Origin: Chryseobacterium panacisoli
Lineage (GTDB): Bacteria; Bacteroidota; Bacteroidia; Flavobacteriales; Weeksellaceae
DNA length: 64,000 nucleotides
Assembly (NCBI RefSeq): GCF_008274625.1
Contig: NZ_VTRU01000003.1
Coordinates: forward strand, 248,001 to 312,000
Direction: 5' to 3'
Part shown: piece after piece, positions 25,447 to 34,193 of the stretch
How the letters are laid out: every line of letters begins with the position of its first letter
How positions within the stretch are numbered: the stretch's first letter is position 1
Program-made: the position numbers and the translations under genes
Notes under the pieces: model-generated
Databases searched by the model: none
Seen by the model: only the letters and a program-made list of their open reading frames with translations
Told to the model about the DNA's origin: nothing

Positions 25447-25528
25447 TCATTCCGCAGGAATCCCGACATTTCAGTATTTCTAAATCCTCTTGATATCGAA
25501 TAAAGCAGATTGGATTCCTGCGGAATGA
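25447..25528. repeat. Long inverted repeat (REP/MITE-like) with 17-bp perfect arms
   Basis: TCATTCCGCAGGAATCC at 25447-25463 is exactly reversed and complemented at 25512-25528, enclosing 48 bases. TCATTCCG starts are common in flavobacterial intergenic repeats; a similar start occurs at 30708. It lies between priA and the AEC transporter, both on the minus strand, and could also form a stable RNA hairpin. Confidence 0.7.
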
Positions 25529-25587
25529 CAAATAATACGCATAAAACCGATATCAATTGACAGTATTGAGAAAGAGCCATCTTATCG

Positions 25588-26496
25588 TTAAAAAAGAAGT
25601 TCGGCCATTTCATACCAAAAAGCAGAAGTAAAAAATCCAACAATAATACTGATACCAATGATCAGGTTGGTCAGTTTTGTATTGAGTCTGAACTGTTCTG
25701 CGATGATACTGGAGGTAACCAGCGTAGGCATTGCCGCTTCAAATACGGTAATTTTAGCCACATCTCCTTTTATTCCGAATAATAAAGCCATTCCCAGCAC
25801 TATTGCGGGGGCCAGAATAAGCTTATAAAGCATTGACATCGACATCTGCGGAATCAGTTTTCTCCATCCGTTAAATTTCAGCTGCAGTCCCACTGAAAAC
25901 AGGGCTAATGGACTTACCGTAGCCGCAAGCTTATCAAAGAATGGTTCTGCAACGGTAAAGTCAATAAACCGTGACAATACCAAAGCAGAAATACAGCCTA
26001 TTAATGGTGGAAATGTAATGAGCCTTTTTAAAATAAAAACTGCACTTACCTTTCCTGTTCTACTTCCTCCTTTTACTGCAGCAATAATTCCAAGAGTAGA
26101 AAGAGCAAAGAACATGGTTTGGTCACAAATAATGGCAATACTCAGGAGCCCTTCTCCATAAAAAGCGCTGATTAAAGGAAATCCGATGAATGACGTATTG
26201 CTATAGCCGCTTGCCAGTTCTAAAGTACTTCTGGAACGCCTTGAATACCCTCGGCTCCTGCTATAAAACATCATAAAGAAGAAGCAGAACACAGAAATTA
26301 AAAATGTGGCTGCAATCGGAAACAACATTTCTGTTGTCCATTTTACTTTAGGCAGGTATTTAAACGAAACTGCCGGAAGAGCAAGATAAAGAATCCAGGT
26401 GTTGATACCTTTGTGGGCATCGGGGTGGATAGATTTTGTTGCTTTGAATATCATTCCTGCAATAATGCACACTGCAATCAGAACAAAATTTACCAT
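25588..26496 (-). CDS. AEC family transporter (auxin efflux carrier-like permease)
   Basis: A 302-residue protein with about ten hydrophobic helices. The typical AEC start VNFVLIAVCIIAGMIFK and the conserved GYSNTSFIGFPLISAFYGEG near residue 94 are visible, along with FSVGLQLKFNG near 202 and AAMPTLVTSSIIAEQFRLN near 254. Bacterial members export malate, malonate or other small acids; the substrate here is unknown. It is transcribed from a promoter box at 26517-26524, away from the Old Yellow Enzyme gene. Confidence 0.85.
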   Translation of the reverse strand: MVNFVLIAVCIIAGMIFKATKSIHPDAHKGINTWILYLALPAVSFKYLPKVKWTTEMLFPIAATFLISVFCFFFMMFYSRSRGYSRRSRSTLELASGYSNTSFIGFPLISAFYGEGLLSIAIICDQTMFFALSTLGIIAAVKGGSRTGKVSAVFILKRLITFPPLIGCISALVLSRFIDFTVAEPFFDKLAATVSPLALFSVGLQLKFNGWRKLIPQMSMSMLYKLILAPAIVLGMALLFGIKGDVAKITVFEAAMPTLVTSSIIAEQFRLNTKLTNLIIGISIIVGFFTSAFWYEMAELLF

Positions 26497-26893
26497 AATT
26501 ATAAAGAAATATGATACAAATTTACGGCTGATTTTTGAGTTGGAAAGGTAAAATTTATATTTTTTTGAGTACCATTCAGATATACCCCGGATGCAGAAAG
26601 GCTCTTCTTCATTGCTTATAAAGCCTTCACGGGTTTCCTTTTCACCAATTCAAAAGGCATATCTGTTTTTCTCATCAATTTCAATTCAAACCCCTAGCTA
26701 TTATTTTTATAATAAATAACTATATTTTAAATAATTTTTATAATAACTGATTCTAACGGAAATTTGTACCATTAATAAGAGATAAAGTATTGCCTGAAAA
26801 TAAATCAATAAAAAATATCTTTTAAAAATACGTCTGTAAAATTATAAAATAAGACTAATCATCTCATTTTTTTAATAACTAAAATTTTAAACA
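26497..26893. promoter_or_regulatory. Divergent intergenic region between AEC transporter and Old Yellow Enzyme
   Basis: The left side has a minus-strand -7 box TAAATTTG (26517-26524) for the AEC gene. The rest, nearly 370 bases, is AT-rich with no open reading frame I would defend. No clean TANNTTTG box is present for the plus-strand gene; the nearest TTTG (26763-26766) has a poor TA. I see no operator or repeat. Confidence 0.4.
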
Positions 26894-27991
26894 ATGAATA
26901 TTAATATTTTTAAAGAAGCAAGTATAGGCTCATTAAACCTTAAAAACAGAATCGCCATGGCGCCAATGACCAGAGCCAGAAATGAAGATGGAATTCCGAA
27001 AGACTTCAATGCTGAATATTATGCACAACGTGCTAGTACAGGACTAATCATTACAGAGGGTACAGCCATCTCTCCAACTTCAAAAGGAGTACTTCATATT
27101 CCCGGATTATATACAGATGAGCAGGTAGAAGGCTGGAAACTGGTGACCGATGCGGTACATCAAAAAGGAAGTAAGATTTTCACACAATTATGGCACGTGG
27201 GACGTGCTTCTCACGTAACGATCCAGCCGGACGGACAAGCTCCTGTTTCTTCTTCTGATATTCAGGCAGGTGAAACGCATGCATGGGGATATGATGAAAA
27301 TGGAAAAGAAGGTTTTGTTATTAATTCCAAGCCACGGGCGTTGGCTACTGATGAAGTAAAACAGGTTGTTCAGGACTTCACTATAGCGGCTGTAAATGCT
27401 GTGAAAGCAGGTTTTGACGGAATTGAGCTTCATGGAGCCAACGGATATCTCATTGAGCAGTTTTTGAATCCGTTTGTCAATAACCGTAAGGATGAATATG
27501 GTGGAAGTATAGAAAACCGTTCACGATTTTTATTAGAGATCATAGATTCTGCTATTGCAGCAATTGGTGCTGATAAAGTAGCCATCCGCCTAACTCCATA
27601 TGGTGGATTATATGAAATGCCTTATTACGATGAAATAGAAGCTACATACGAGTATTTAGCCAAAGAACTTTCCAAGAGGAATATCGTTTATGTTCATATC
27701 ATGGATCAAAAATCCAGAGGAAGTTTTGCTTTACCGGATGATTTCATGAAGCGTTTCCGAAACTGGTATGATGGTGTAATCATCCTTGCCGGAGGAATGG
27801 ACAGAGAAAAATCTGAAAAACTGATCAATGAAGGTGTGATTGATATTGCAGCATTCGGAGAGGCTTTTATTTCCAATCCTGATCTTGTGGAGCGCCTTGA
27901 AAACAACTGGGAACTCACCCCTCCAAAAAGAGAACTTCATTACGGACTTACCATGGAAGGGTATCTGGACTGGGACGTATACAATAAATAG
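26894..27991 (+). CDS. Alkene reductase / N-ethylmaleimide reductase (Old Yellow Enzyme)
   Basis: A 365-residue FMN-dependent ene-reductase. It starts IFKEASIGSLNLKNRIAMAPMTRAR, the standard OYE N-terminus, has the GWKLVTDAVHQKGSKIFTQLWHVGR segment and the active-site HGANGYLIEQFLNPFVN with GFDGIELHGA near residue 178, and the flavin-binding GGSIENRSRF. NADPH is used to reduce activated double bonds of quinones, maleimides or nitro compounds. Induction by electrophiles is common in relatives (nemA), but no repressor gene is next to it. Confidence 0.9.
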   Translation: MNINIFKEASIGSLNLKNRIAMAPMTRARNEDGIPKDFNAEYYAQRASTGLIITEGTAISPTSKGVLHIPGLYTDEQVEGWKLVTDAVHQKGSKIFTQLWHVGRASHVTIQPDGQAPVSSSDIQAGETHAWGYDENGKEGFVINSKPRALATDEVKQVVQDFTIAAVNAVKAGFDGIELHGANGYLIEQFLNPFVNNRKDEYGGSIENRSRFLLEIIDSAIAAIGADKVAIRLTPYGGLYEMPYYDEIEATYEYLAKELSKRNIVYVHIMDQKSRGSFALPDDFMKRFRNWYDGVIILAGGMDREKSEKLINEGVIDIAAFGEAFISNPDLVERLENNWELTPPKRELHYGLTMEGYLDWDVYNK

Positions 27992-28126
27992 CAATTAAAT
28001 TATTTAGAAACAGATGTAAATGTTCAAAATAGAGTACATTCACAACAAATAATACCAAGATAACTAGAAATACGTACTCAATTATCTTCAAAAACTGCCG
28101 CAGGAAGCTTCCGCTGCTACAGGTAG

Positions 28127-28158
28127 AAAAGAGCTGTCCATTACGATAGCTCTTTTTA
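28127..28158 (+). terminator. Terminator downstream of the Old Yellow Enzyme gene
   Basis: AAAAGAGCT pairs with AGCTCTTTT across a 12-base loop and is followed by T. Confidence 0.65.
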
Positions 28159-28199
28159 TTTTTATGGATTATTCCGAATTAATATTCTGAAAATTATCT

Positions 28200-30668
28200 T
28201 TAGTCTTTCATCACATCCCAAAGACTCATTACTTCAATTTTCTCTAAAGGTTTTGAAAGGACAATTCTTTTTGAAGTTCCCGGTAACAGATCAAAGAAAT
28301 TATCGCTGAAATGAGCATCTCCAATCAGATACGTATCTTTTGCCAAGGCATTTGTTGATATTTCAATTTCAGTGGGTGATATTTTTCTGATTTTAATCTC
28401 AGGCTTTGGGAGTTTTATATCTTTAGGCTTATTAAAAAAGAACAGCTTTTGAAATGCCATATCCTTTTCAGAACTGATCTTCAAAACAGCTTCGGAAAGA
28501 TTAAACTGAGCCAATTCCGATTTACTGATGCTCCTAATCTTCTTACTGACATCAGCATGTACCACATCGGACTGATCGGCTTTCCAAAGTACTTTTCCCT
28601 TAAAATCAATTAATTCAAACTTTATATCTGTTTTTAATTCTTTCAACAGATCACTTATCAGATAAATGTCATAGTTTTTTTCGGTTTCTACAACTGATAC
28701 CAATACAGGTTCAAAGCTTCTTTTAGCCTGATAATGGAAAGCTTTCCAGTTTCCAAGATAATCTATAGACGACCACGAAACTACGGGCCAGCAATCATTG
28801 AGCTGCCAATACAGCGTTCCCATATTGTAAGGTTTTGCACGGCGGTGGGCTTCTATTGCGATCTGCATTCCTCTTGCCTGCAATAGCTGTGAAACATAAT
28901 TATATTGTATGAAATCCGCAGGAATTTTATAATCACGTTTCAGATATTCATTAATAATATCCCATCCACGGGCATGCTTTTCATGCGCTTTGATTGTTGA
29001 ATTTTGCAGATTTAACTCTGAAGTTCCGGAAAACATGGATTTTGTAGTTTCAAGGCTGGGTGTCCCCTGAAAACCGTATTCAGACATGAAACGTCCTACT
29101 TTTTCGTCGTAAATTTCAAATGGCTGCTCACCCCACCAAACTCCCCAATAGTGAGAATCTCCTTCTGTAAGGCTTTCTTTATGTCCCCAGCCGATGGACG
29201 GCGAACTCGGCCAATATATATTTTTATCTGATTTCAGACTTTCTGACAATACATTGGGAATCACATCATGGAATAATTTTTTATAGTCTTTCCAAACCTG
29301 CAGCGAATCATTTTTTGAATATTTGAACTGTTTCTGATATCCCCAGTTGACAATAGCTTCATCAATTTCATTATTCCCACACCATAAAGCAATTGACGGA
29401 TGATTCTGAAGTCTGCTCACCTGATCTTTTACTTCTTCTTTTACATTGTTTAAAAATGCCTCATCTGCAGGATAAAAACTTCCTGCAAACATAAAATCCT
29501 GCCATACTAAAATTCCGTTTTCATCGCATGCTTTGTAAAATTCATCATCTTCATAAATACCCCCGCCCCAGATACGGATCATATTCATATTTGCTTCTTT
29601 GGTATCTTTGATGAGTTTCCGGTATTTTTCTTTGGTCATTCTCGGAGAAAAACTGTCTCCCGGAATCCAGTTGGTTCCTTTAATATATAATGGCTGACCA
29701 TTCACTTTAAAGTAGAATGATTTTCCTTTTTCGTCTTTTTCCTGAATCAATTCTACAGTTCTTAATCCTATCCTGATATCTTTACCATCAATATTTTTAA
29801 GATCTTTTAAAAGTTTTATTTTAAAATCATAAAGATTAGCTTCGCCACGTCCGTTAGGCTGCCAAAGCTCCATTCCTTTTGTTTCGTAAGGAACTGAAAT
29901 TGTATTGATTCCTTTTTTTAAAGATATTTTTTGGTGAATTTTATTAAGATCCAATGTGTAATCTCCTGCATTTTGAGCATAAACCTCTATGTCAAAACGT
30001 AAATCAGAAGCTTTTCCGGAGTTATTCTGAATATCTTTAACGGCTATAATTTTAGCATTATTCCAGAATTCCAATTGAATATCTTTCCATATTCCTGCGG
30101 TAACAAGCCTCGGCCCCCAATCCCAGCCAAATTGATACTGTGCTTTTCTTACAAAACTTCTTGGCGATTCCGGCATGATAAACGGAACTTTTTTCGCCAA
30201 TTCTTTTCCGGTATTTACCGCAGATGTAAACTTAATCTGCAATGTATTATCACCCGGTTTCATAAATTGTTTTACAGGAATATTCCATTTCCTGAACATA
30301 TTATCTGTTTTCTTTAAGAGCTTACCATTAAGATAAATTTCAGAAAATGTATCCAAGCCATTAAAGACCAAATCAATATTATCATTTTTCAATTCCTGAG
30401 GTGAAACCGTAAATTGAGTCTGATAATCCCAGTCTTCATTTTCGATCCACTGTACTTTCTTTTCATTTTCATCTTTAAAGGGATCAGGAATAATCTTGTT
30501 ATCCATCAGATCCAAATGAACGGTTCCCGGAACTTTTGCAGGAAGCCAGTTCTGATCTTTTGAATTTTTAAATTGCCAGTTCTCAGAGGATAAATTTCTT
30601 TGTGAAAACTGTGCAGAAAGTATATTCTGTGTGAAAAGGAAAGCAAAAAGGATCGTTCTATTCATCAA
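28200..30668 (-). CDS. Beta-mannosidase, glycoside hydrolase family 2
   Basis: An 822-residue secreted enzyme (signal peptide ending ILSAQ). It has the GH2 sugar-binding jelly roll (WLPAKVPGTVHLDLMDN), the immunoglobulin-like domain, and the TIM barrel with the acid/base glutamate in WCGNNEIDEA near residue 429 and the nucleophile in SEYGFQGTPSL near 530. The VPGTVHLDL and QFGWDWGPRL signatures favour beta-mannosidase over beta-galactosidase. It likely removes the beta-linked mannose of N-glycan cores or mannans. It is the last gene of the glycosylasparaginase-lipoprotein-CutC-mannosidase row. Either of two adjacent ATGs could start it. Confidence 0.88.
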   Translation of the reverse strand: MMNRTILFAFLFTQNILSAQFSQRNLSSENWQFKNSKDQNWLPAKVPGTVHLDLMDNKIIPDPFKDENEKKVQWIENEDWDYQTQFTVSPQELKNDNIDLVFNGLDTFSEIYLNGKLLKKTDNMFRKWNIPVKQFMKPGDNTLQIKFTSAVNTGKELAKKVPFIMPESPRSFVRKAQYQFGWDWGPRLVTAGIWKDIQLEFWNNAKIIAVKDIQNNSGKASDLRFDIEVYAQNAGDYTLDLNKIHQKISLKKGINTISVPYETKGMELWQPNGRGEANLYDFKIKLLKDLKNIDGKDIRIGLRTVELIQEKDEKGKSFYFKVNGQPLYIKGTNWIPGDSFSPRMTKEKYRKLIKDTKEANMNMIRIWGGGIYEDDEFYKACDENGILVWQDFMFAGSFYPADEAFLNNVKEEVKDQVSRLQNHPSIALWCGNNEIDEAIVNWGYQKQFKYSKNDSLQVWKDYKKLFHDVIPNVLSESLKSDKNIYWPSSPSIGWGHKESLTEGDSHYWGVWWGEQPFEIYDEKVGRFMSEYGFQGTPSLETTKSMFSGTSELNLQNSTIKAHEKHARGWDIINEYLKRDYKIPADFIQYNYVSQLLQARGMQIAIEAHRRAKPYNMGTLYWQLNDCWPVVSWSSIDYLGNWKAFHYQAKRSFEPVLVSVVETEKNYDIYLISDLLKELKTDIKFELIDFKGKVLWKADQSDVVHADVSKKIRSISKSELAQFNLSEAVLKISSEKDMAFQKLFFFNKPKDIKLPKPEIKIRKISPTEIEISTNALAKDTYLIGDAHFSDNFFDLLPGTSKRIVLSKPLEKIEVMSLWDVMKD

Positions 30669-30706
30669 TAAATTTGTTTTGTATCGTTACAATACCAGTG
30701 ATTTTG

Positions 30707-30776
30707 TCATTCCGAGGAACGAAGGAATCTCTATCTTATTGGTTTAGATTCCCGCTACGCTTGGAAGGACAAACTA
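30707..30776. repeat. Degenerate flavobacterial-type repeat
   Basis: GTCATTCCGAGGAACGAAGG starts the element, and after a spacer the partner AGATTCCCGCTACGCTTGGA follows, a poorly conserved inverted arm. The start resembles the 25447 repeat (TCATTCCG). It sits between the beta-mannosidase and cutC. Confidence 0.45.
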
Positions 30777-30791
30777 AGCGTATATAATCTA

Positions 30792-31454
30792 TTACTTACT
30801 CTTCAATGCCACTACCTCATCCGGGTTGGCAAAAGCACCACCATCAGTAATGGCTGAAGAATGGAAGTAACCTGCATTTGTAGTTGCTCTTATTTCTTCA
30901 ATATTGGATGAACGCAGTCCGCCCCCTATAAGTATTTCGATTCTTCCATTAGATAGTTCAACCAGTCTCTTCAGATTTTCTTTACCTTCCGATACATTGG
31001 GTTTTTGACCGGAAGTAAGAATGGTTGTAAAACCACATTCAATTACTTTTTCTAACGATTCTTCCAGGCTTGCTGCCCGGTCAAAAGCCCGGTGGAATGT
31101 ACATGGAAGCGGTGCAGCCAGTTCTACCAAAGCTTTATTCTGCTCAATATTGACTTCCTCATTCTCATCCAGAATACCGAATACAAAACCATCTGCCTGT
31201 AACGATTTCAAATGAACCAAATCTTTTTTCATCTGTTCAAATTCTGAATCCGAATAGGTAAAATCTCCTCCTCTTGGACGGATCATTACAAAAACCGGGA
31301 TATTAATTTTTTCGCGGAGCTTTTTCATGGTTTCAAAATCCGGGGTTGTACCGCCTTCACTGAGACCGTCACATAATTCTATTCTGTCAGCTCCATTTTC
31401 AAAAGCAATTATTGCTGATTCAGGATTAAAACATGCTATTTCTATTTTTGACAT
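30792..31454 (-). CDS. cutC: CutC family protein (TIM barrel)
   Basis: A 220-residue protein matching CutC: KIEIACFNPESAIIAFENGADRIELCD at the start, GGTTPDFETMKKLREK, VFVMIRPRGGDFTYSDSEF, and LIGGGLRSSNIEEIR near the end. It was named for copper tolerance in Escherichia coli, but its TIM barrel looks enzymatic and no metal-binding cysteine cluster is seen. It begins 15 bases downstream of the lipoprotein gene's end and precedes beta-mannosidase on the same strand, so a role in sugar-related metabolism is plausible. Slightly shorter than the E. coli protein (about 248). Confidence 0.85.
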   Translation of the reverse strand: MSKIEIACFNPESAIIAFENGADRIELCDGLSEGGTTPDFETMKKLREKINIPVFVMIRPRGGDFTYSDSEFEQMKKDLVHLKSLQADGFVFGILDENEEVNIEQNKALVELAAPLPCTFHRAFDRAASLEESLEKVIECGFTTILTSGQKPNVSEGKENLKRLVELSNGRIEILIGGGLRSSNIEEIRATTNAGYFHSSAITDGGAFANPDEVVALKSK

Positions 31455-31468
31455 TGTATTGTATCTGT

Positions 31469-32029
31469 TTAATTTTCCTTTGGCCTATCCTGCAATACAT
31501 CTGCAATCAGAAAGGAACCGTTTTCTTTTATTACTTTTATTACTGAAGGATATTTAGCCTTAAAACCATCATCCCTCAACACTATACTGAAGACATATTC
31601 ATCTTTTGACGAAGATTTTAATTCACAGCTTCCAACTTCAATCTTGTTCCAATCCTGAGCTGTAATTAAGAAACCGACTCCAACTCCGGCTTTACGGGTG
31701 TCGAATTTCGATTTCCATTTATCCTGAAATTCTTTCTCAGTAAGACTTCCGTCTACATCCATGTCTACATTCATCGCATCAGTCTTATAATCGAAATAGT
31801 CTTTGGTTGTGATCTTCTGCATATTCTTTTCTCCATTTCCGATATCAGCTTTAAAATAATCAATAATGCTTTTTTCCAGCCATCTTTTAGCATCTTCTGC
31901 TTCATTGGACTCGTTATTCAAAACTACTTTCTCTTCTATCTGCTGTGGCTCAGTAACATTGTTAATCTCCTTCTTTTCTTCTTTGCATGCAATAACCAGA
32001 AATAAGGAAGCGATAATCGTTCTTTTCAT
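31469..32029 (-). CDS. Uncharacterised lipoprotein
   Basis: A 186-residue lipoprotein (lipobox VIAC, cysteine 15) with a charged linker and a domain from about residue 45. The motif FDYKTDAMNVDMDVDGSLT and the later AGVGVGFLITAQDWNKIEV suggest a small NTF2-like or DUF3828-type fold; the match is not reliable. It lies 14 bases before cutC and after the glycosylasparaginase gene on the same strand, so it may be part of the same operon. Probably in the periplasm or at the outer membrane. Function unknown. Confidence 0.7.
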   Translation of the reverse strand: MKRTIIASLFLVIACKEEKKEINNVTEPQQIEEKVVLNNESNEAEDAKRWLEKSIIDYFKADIGNGEKNMQKITTKDYFDYKTDAMNVDMDVDGSLTEKEFQDKWKSKFDTRKAGVGVGFLITAQDWNKIEVGSCELKSSSKDEYVFSIVLRDDGFKAKYPSVIKVIKENGSFLIADVLQDRPKEN

Positions 32030-32255
32030 ATTTGTTTTATGTTTTGGCTAAATAGTTTTTTAATGATTTGTTTAAATAAATTTCTTCGACAGCACGCCCC
32101 CGTTACTGTTAAGTTTTTAATTATTTCTTGCTGGAATAACGTAAAGACACAAAGATTTTTCTTGCAATCTGTTTCAAGGTGCAAGGATTTTATCTCCGAC
32201 AAAATATATTGAATCCTTATTTTGCTCTCTACAAGTCATATTTCCGGTACCAGAA
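32030..32255. repeat. Spacer with a possible degenerate intergenic repeat
   Basis: Around 32140-32200 the sequence ATAACGTAAAGACACAAAG followed by ATTTTTC and GTGCAAGGATTTT resembles a common flavobacterial spacer repeat (AACGCAAAGGCGCAAAG-like). No other copy is in the window. Nothing else supported. Confidence 0.3.
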
Positions 32256-33254
32256 TTATTTCAAAGCAAATTCCGGTTTCTCAAGGCGGTTTCCTTTCTG
32301 ATCATACACCGCAAAGTTGAATCCGTCCTGAATACAGTAAGATCCGTATTCTCCCTGCTTATTGATGGCAATAAAACCTACCTGAATATCTTTTAGATTT
32401 TTGTTTCTTCGCTGTGCGATTTTTACAATTCTGTCTACGGCTTCTTTACAGGCTTCCTGTGGATTTCTGCCTTGTCTCATCAACTCAACTACAAGATGAG
32501 TTCCTACCGTTCTTATCACTTCTTCACCATGGCCGGTTGCTGTAGCTGCTCCTACTTCATTATCTACAAACAGACCTGCTCCGATAATTGGCGAATCTCC
32601 CACTCTGCCGTGCATTTTAAAAGCCATTCCACTTGTTGTGCAGGCACCTGAAAGATTTCCTTGTGCATCCAAAGCAATCATTCCTATGGTATCGTGATTT
32701 TCAATATTGGCAATAGGCTTATACTGGCTGGTTTTTAACCATTCTTTCCATTCTTTTTCAGATTCCTGAGTGAGAAGGTTTTCTTTTTTAAATCCTTGTG
32801 AAAGGGCAAACTGCAGGGCTCCATCTCCCACAAGCATAACGTGTGGTGTTTTTTCCATTACTGCTCTGGCAACGGAAATAGGGTTTTTAACATGTTCCAG
32901 GCATGCCACAGAACCGATATTATAATTTTCATCCATGATACAGGCATCCAGCGTTACTCTTCCATCTCTGTCCGGACGGCCTCCATAGCCCACACTTCTT
33001 TCCTTAGGATCTAATTCTACGAGACGAACTCCTTTTTCAACGGCATCCAAAGCTTTTCCTCCTTTTCCAAGAATTGTCCACGCTTCTTCGTTGGCTTTTA
33101 ATCCGAAATTCCAGGTAGAAAGGACAATTGGTTTGTTGACAGCTTTGACAGTGGGTCCGGGTAATTCAGCAGCCATTAAATCCAGTGGGTTTACGGCAAG
33201 TGCGGCTGTTGCAATTCCCAGTTTTTTAATAAAACTTCTTCGGTTATTGTTCAT
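32256..33254 (-). CDS. N(4)-(beta-N-acetylglucosaminyl)-L-asparaginase (glycosylasparaginase)
   Basis: A 332-residue Ntn-hydrolase that splits the GlcNAc-asparagine bond left after N-glycan or glycopeptide breakdown. A Tat-type signal (RRSFIKKLGIATAALAV) is present. The self-cleavage site is HDTIGMIALD at about residue 187, where the exposed threonine is the nucleophile; GRVGDSPIIGAG and ATGHGEEVIRT near the C-terminal half bind substrate. This matches the well-studied Elizabethkingia enzyme in size and layout. It is the promoter-proximal gene of the four-gene row to beta-mannosidase; a promoter box is at 33280-33287. Confidence 0.92.
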   Translation of the reverse strand: MNNNRRSFIKKLGIATAALAVNPLDLMAAELPGPTVKAVNKPIVLSTWNFGLKANEEAWTILGKGGKALDAVEKGVRLVELDPKERSVGYGGRPDRDGRVTLDACIMDENYNIGSVACLEHVKNPISVARAVMEKTPHVMLVGDGALQFALSQGFKKENLLTQESEKEWKEWLKTSQYKPIANIENHDTIGMIALDAQGNLSGACTTSGMAFKMHGRVGDSPIIGAGLFVDNEVGAATATGHGEEVIRTVGTHLVVELMRQGRNPQEACKEAVDRIVKIAQRRNKNLKDIQVGFIAINKQGEYGSYCIQDGFNFAVYDQKGNRLEKPEFALK

Positions 33255-33279
33255 GGTATCTCAAATTGTATAATACCCA

Positions 33280-33287
33280 CAAATCTA
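33280..33287 (-). promoter_or_regulatory. -7 promoter box for the glycosylasparaginase row
   Basis: The minus strand reads TAGATTTG, matching TANNTTTG, 25 bases before the ATG at 33254. Confidence 0.55.
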
Positions 33288-33363
33288 AAAAAAACTTCTA
33301 TGAAATCCTCATGGCAGCTCAACGAATATCCGTGTATTATTTTTATTTATCTTTACTGCTGTA

Positions 33364-33969
33364 ATGGACTCATTTAAAATTTTCAGAAATATCTCTTTCT
33401 TTCAGGAACTCTCTGATGAAGAAATTGCTATTCTGGCCAATATGAGTACTCCCAAACTACTTCAAAGAAAAGAAAAACTGGCAGAACCGGGGAAGTCTTT
33501 CAACCAGATGTTCATTCTTTCCCATGGATTATTAAGATTTTTCTTTGATGATGAAGACGGGGTTGAAAGCAACCTTTTTCTCCCCTCTGAAAAAGAAGCT
33601 GCTATTATGGAAAGTCCGGAGTCTTATGCTCATGAAAATGAAAGAAAGTATATCATAGAAGCTGTAATAGAAACTCAGATCTTCTTGTTTAATAAAAGTG
33701 AATTTGAAGAAGCTGCATTTCAGAACAGAGGTATTTATAATCTATATATTAAATCTTTAAAACAGATCATCAGCATATTAAAAGTACGCACAGAACAGTT
33801 CTGCTCTGCTTCTCCCCATTCCCGGTATGAAGAGTTTCTGGAAACCCGTCCTTTTACTTCACAGAATGCCAACAGAAAGTATATTGCCAATTTTCTGGGC
33901 ATTACTCCAAACTCGCTTTCAAGGATGACAGCCCGTATTCATAAAAAAAGAAACGAAAGAAAAAAATAA
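33364..33969 (+). CDS. Crp/Fnr family transcriptional regulator
   Basis: A 201-residue protein with an N-terminal cyclic-nucleotide-binding-like beta roll (FKIFRNISFFQELSDEEIAILANMSTPK, then LAEPGKSFNQMFILSHGLLRFFF) and a C-terminal winged helix (NRKYIANFLGITPNSLSRMTARI). No FNR cysteine cluster is visible. Many flavobacterial members of this subtype control stress or efflux genes. It is divergent from the glycosylasparaginase and lies just before the DUF3302-HlyD-TolC operon on the same strand, so it may control that operon; this is context only. Confidence 0.88.
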   Translation: MDSFKIFRNISFFQELSDEEIAILANMSTPKLLQRKEKLAEPGKSFNQMFILSHGLLRFFFDDEDGVESNLFLPSEKEAAIMESPESYAHENERKYIIEAVIETQIFLFNKSEFEEAAFQNRGIYNLYIKSLKQIISILKVRTEQFCSASPHSRYEEFLETRPFTSQNANRKYIANFLGITPNSLSRMTARIHKKRNERKK

Positions 33970-34001
33970 CTTAGGAATACTTTTTCTCATTTTATTCATT
34001 C

Positions 34002-34009
34002 TATTTTTG
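34002..34009 (+). promoter_or_regulatory. -7 promoter box ahead of the efflux operon
   Basis: TATTTTTG matches TANNTTTG and would give a leader of about 180 bases to the DUF3302 gene at 34194. Confidence 0.5.
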
Positions 34010-34049
34010 CTTACTCAAAACACTATTATACAATCAATTAAAAAGCAAA

Positions 34050-34121
34050 ATGAGAAAAACATCACCTAAAAAACGACTTATTATTGAATTATCTTTAATC
34101 TTTCTTAAGATTTCACAGTAA
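34050..34121 (+). CDS. Possible 23-residue leader peptide
   Basis: An ATG at 34050 opens a 23-codon frame ending TAA at 34121. The peptide starts MRKTSPKKRLII, basic then hydrophobic. It lies in the leader between the promoter box at 34002 and the DUF3302 gene. It may be a translated leader or a chance frame. Confidence 0.25.
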   Translation: MRKTSPKKRLIIELSLIFLKISQ

Positions 34122-34193
34122 TCGGCAGGTTAAGTACTGACCGCCATATTACTTCCTTGTTTACATTTCATTATTACCTCATACAATTATTTT

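Noticed and set aside
25335..25658. 107-residue minus-strand frame between priA and the AEC transporter
   Set aside because: It overlaps the end of the AEC gene and runs through the inverted repeat at 25447-25528; composition is not protein-like.
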